Assembly: GCA_027886175.1 (NCBI GenBank)
Contig: JAJNNQ010000018.1
Span: forward strand, 18,829,001 to 18,893,000
Length of the DNA: 64,000 bases
From: Phylloscopus collybita
Taxonomy: Eukaryota; Chordata; Aves; Passeriformes; Phylloscopidae
Direction of reading: 5' to 3'
Shown: piece by piece, positions 61,154 through 64,000 of the stretch
Numbering within the stretch: position 1 is the stretch's first letter
Layout: every line of letters starts with the position of its first letter
Translations under genes and position numbers: made by a program
The notes under the pieces: model-generated
The model's database searches: none
The model's input: only the letters and a program-made list of their open reading frames with translations
Told to the model about the DNA's origin: nothing

Positions 61154-62029
61154 AAGACACAGCATGAGGGAAGGGGAGAAAAACAAGCTTACACTTGTTT
61201 TTATATCTTACAGTGTTAATGATTTGAAGGGGATCATTTGATGTGACAAATAGGTCTTTTATCTTTCAGGCCACCAAAAAGTGAAAAATCTCAGACAAGT
61301 GGCACAATATTTTCAGAAGAGAGTAACAGAGTAAAAGCTTCCATGTAGTTTGGAAAAGGCATTTAGATGCATTTTCCAGAGACAGAGGATGGTGTTTGTG
61401 AGACTGACTTGCTTCTATGCCCTCTAAAGACTTAGCAGTAAATTTCCCCTGCCCATGACAAATAGTCTACCCTTAAGTGCAGTAGACCTGATCCTGATCC
61501 AGGGACAGAATTTCTCCACTGTTTAAGGGACTGATGACTAAGTTCTGCAGGAGCCTTTGGCTTCAGCAGTCTTTTGTGTTGCTGAATTTTATTATTATTT
61601 GTAATCTAGCTACAATTTAAGGAATAAATCTGCTATGTGACACTCCTGTCCCATGCATGGAATTAGGGTTTCCATGGAACATTGTTTTCAATACACCAGA
61701 TCTCTAGTGAAATTCAAAGTCAGTTGCACATTTAAAACTCAAAGTTTTCTGATCTCATATCTTAAATTAAATTTATCTGGAAGGTATAGATAAAGGCAAG
61801 CAGTTAGCTGGGCTAGAAGAAAGCTACTGAAAGATGCAACAGTAGATACAGTAGTGTTCTTTTCCTGATTAGAACTTAATTTTTAGATTATCCTAAATCC
61901 TGATCTTCAGGTGGCAGTCAGATATAAGGTTTGTTGAACTAGCTTGGATAAGATCTGAATTAATTTGTCTTTTTAGTCCATTTTCCCATGCTGTAGTTGA
62001 TCCTCTTCTGGTTGTAGGTACCAAAATTA

Positions 62030-62365
62030 TTCGTGGTCTGTGGTTCTGCCCCACACTCTGCTCTGGTGAGACCCCACCTGCAGTGCTGCATCCATCTCTG
62101 GAGTCCCAGCACAGGAAGGACATTGACCTGTTGGAGACAGTCCAGAGGAGGCCACCAGAACTATCAGAGGGATGGAGCACCTCTCCTATGAGGACAGGCT
62201 GAGAAAATTGGGATTGTTCAGCCTGGAACAGAGAAGGGTTTGGGGTGATCAAAGTGTGACCTTCAACTGTCTGAGGGGAACTTGCAGGAAAGATGGGGTG
62301 AGACTATCTAAAAGAGCATATAGCGACAGGACAAGAGGGAATGAGTTCAACTTGAAAGACAATTT
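62030..62365 (+). mobile_element. CR1 LINE internal fragment, + orientation, both ends lost
   Basis: This matches the C-terminal part of CR1 ORF2 in the + direction. Blocks include 'ctctggtgagaccccacctg' (62061-62080), 'cagtgctgcatccatctctg' (62081-62100), 'gtccagaggaggccacca' (62140-62157), 'tctcctatgaggacaggctg' (62182-62201) and 'gacaggacaagagggaatga' (62325-62344). The + frame 62172-62414 follows the coding direction for about 55 codons before diverging. The 3' UTR and terminal repeats typical of CR1 are missing, as is everything upstream. The - strand frame 61893-62252 is antisense of this element. Confidence 0.85.
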
Positions 62366-64000
62366 TACTGAAAAGATCACTTCTGCTTTTTGCATCCCTC
62401 ACCCTCTGGCATGAGCAATTTTCATTAGATAGGAGAGATACTACAACTTGTTTTCATTGCAATTTTGCATTATGTTCTCTACATAAACACCAAAACATAC
62501 AGGACATCAAGTAGCAGTGAAAACTCATATTTGTTGAGCTGTGATTATTATGATTATACAAATGAGAAATGGTGAAGAAATGCTGAAATACCCCCTTTTA
62601 AAAAGTAGATAGAACAATGACTGGAAAAAGAGGACTGTGCACATCCAAAGCGTGATGCTGTGATTAATTATCGTACTCACAAGAGGAAGAAAACAACTAT
62701 TATCATGGTAAGATAAGATATTATTCAGTGGGAAATTATATCAACAGAAGCTTCAGGAAAAGACAAGAAAGCTTTTGTGTGGTCTTTGGCACGAAAACAA
62801 AACAAAATCTGGATCAACTTATAGTTGATATAAACAATAGGGTCTGAGGTTTTTATGACATCATTTATGGATTTTTAATTAGTACAGAGACTCATGAAGC
62901 TGTCAGACTACAGAGGCTGAAGCAGAAAATTAGGACTATGGAACTGCAAAGCATACAACTCTGTTTTATGTCATCTATTTTGAGTGCTATGCCTTTCCTT
63001 TATATGTCAAAATAATACTATAAAATTGATGTTTCATTGCCTATATTGATAATCTTTCTTTTCACAGTGGTGCATTGGTTTCCTAAGTGTTAATTTAGAG
63101 TGCAATGTGTCCAACACATGAAAATATATTTAAAAAATGATGAATTATCTAATGTTATAGATGTATTTAAAATTATTATTGTGAACTGATATTATGCCAT
63201 TTGTTTTACCTTACAGAAACCTTTTGCACTTTTAAGGATTTTCAGTGTCTGGAAGACACTAAGATAGCTTCTGTGACTTTAAAATGCAGGTGGAAAAGAA
63301 CTCAAAAAGTCAGATCTAACTCTCATTTATGTTAATGTGAATAGAGCCTACAATGAAATGATTAGGAAGGAAAAAATAAAACTCCAAGGAATAAAATCAA
63401 ATACCAGCATAGGTTCAAGTAACTAATGAGATCAAATACTGATTTCTTTTTCTCTTATTTTCTTTCTAAACTGAGGATGTTTAGTCTGTGTAGTATCTCA
63501 GCCCCTCAAATTGAAACAGAGCCTGACATTAAAATGTATTTTTTCTTAAGAGCAGTACTAACTCCTTTTCAAAGGCTGGAAGCTACACATTATTGTGTCT
63601 CCTCAAGTTCAAGAGTAAATTTGAGGTTGAGGATGCACCTGAATAGAAACCGAAGTCTTCTGATCTAATCCTTAGTAAAGTGTAATCTGGACAGAAAATG
63701 TGGCCTCTCCCTCCATCAATCAAGCTGCGTTGTCTTCTGGCAGTTGGGTATCTATCCTTAGGTAGCTTTGGGAAGTGCACACTTATTCTTGAGAAGATGC
63801 TAAATTACACCAGTCTGACTGGGAGTAAGTCAGAAATATGGTTTATTTCTTGTCTTTAAATTATAGTTACTCTTCTCCTCTTAATGTCAGAAAAACCTAA
63901 TGTACCTTATTTGCTCTTTAGATAATTCTCCAATGCCAACTCAATGGTTGTGGGAATGACAAATTAATTTTCTTTTCTGTCTTGTAAATCTATGAACCTA
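62366..64000. other. AT-rich non-coding sequence, no recognised element
   Basis: No gene or repeat family recognised. Two overlapping frames on opposite strands (63426-63668 on +, 63583-63780 on -) show no motif. Confidence 0.6.

Larger units (their letters stand above)
44609..62029. other. Long AT-rich non-coding stretch with simple repeats
   Basis: About 17 kb without a recognised gene or transposon. It contains a 46-T run (44859-44904), small tandem repeats (45517-45549, 50481-50518, 50870-50891, 52281-52310, 56550-56611), an A/C-rich tract (46547-46640), a GC-rich island (57379-57596) and an A-rich tract (61074-61153). The 146-codon frame at 54915-55355 (-) and the 116-codon frame at 55857-56207 (+) have no recognisable motif. 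Either could be chance. Confidence 0.55.

Noticed and set aside
61893..62252. 119-codon frame on the - strand
   Set aside because: Mostly antisense of a CR1 fragment.
1..64000. CRISPR array, operon, tRNA or rRNA genes
   Set aside because: No regularly spaced direct repeats, no runs of co-directional genes with ribosome-binding sites, and no tRNA B-box-like or rRNA-like sequence noticed on either strand; the composition and repeats are vertebrate.

Overview
The window looks like nuclear DNA from a bird, in a gene-poor, AT-rich intergenic or long-intron region. The best evidence for a bird is the repeat content: five fragments of CR1 non-LTR retrotransposons, several avian-style endogenous retrovirus (ERV) LTRs, and two decayed ERV pol regions of the class III (ERVL-like) type. 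I cannot name the species; a neoavian or passerine genome is plausible but is an inference. I found no host protein-coding exon, tRNA, rRNA, snRNA, CRISPR array, operon or bacterial gene that I could support. The open reading frames present are short (at most about 147 codons), occur equally on both strands, and are either chance openings, antisense of repeats, or pieces of retroelements.

Layout: 1-3849 is unassigned AT-rich sequence, followed by a CR1 fragment (3850-4035) and a decayed solo LTR of the ERVL-like family (5803-6274). The densest region is 10540-13345, an ERVL-like provirus remnant on the + strand: RNase H and integrase remnants, a 3' non-coding tail, a polypurine tract and its 3' LTR. 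Two unrelated solo LTRs sit inside its integrase region (11412-11935 and 11998-12303), only 62 bases apart. A CR1 on the - strand follows at 16459-17003. A GC-rich solo LTR on the - strand lies at about 25113-25575, with recognisable TATA and polyadenylation signals, and another - strand CR1 lies at 27630-28111. A second ERVL-like remnant occupies 36440-38403: RT-connection, RNase H, the first part of integrase, and a 3' LTR that contains a 46-base T tract. A CR1 3' end is at 44283-44608 and another CR1 piece at 62030-62365. The rest is AT-rich DNA with microsatellites, A/T-rich tracts and a few notable hairpins.

These parts do not form a working system: the window records successive retroelement insertions and decay. 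The inferred order at the main cluster is ERVL-like insertion first, then two independent LTR-element insertions into its pol gene, each collapsing to a solo LTR. The most curious features not explained by repeats are a perfect 18-bp-stem hairpin at 26512-26550, a tandem pair of hairpins at 15714-15766, two T tracts of exactly equal length, and a GC-rich island around 57400-57600. I did not find convincing evidence of a novel biological system.
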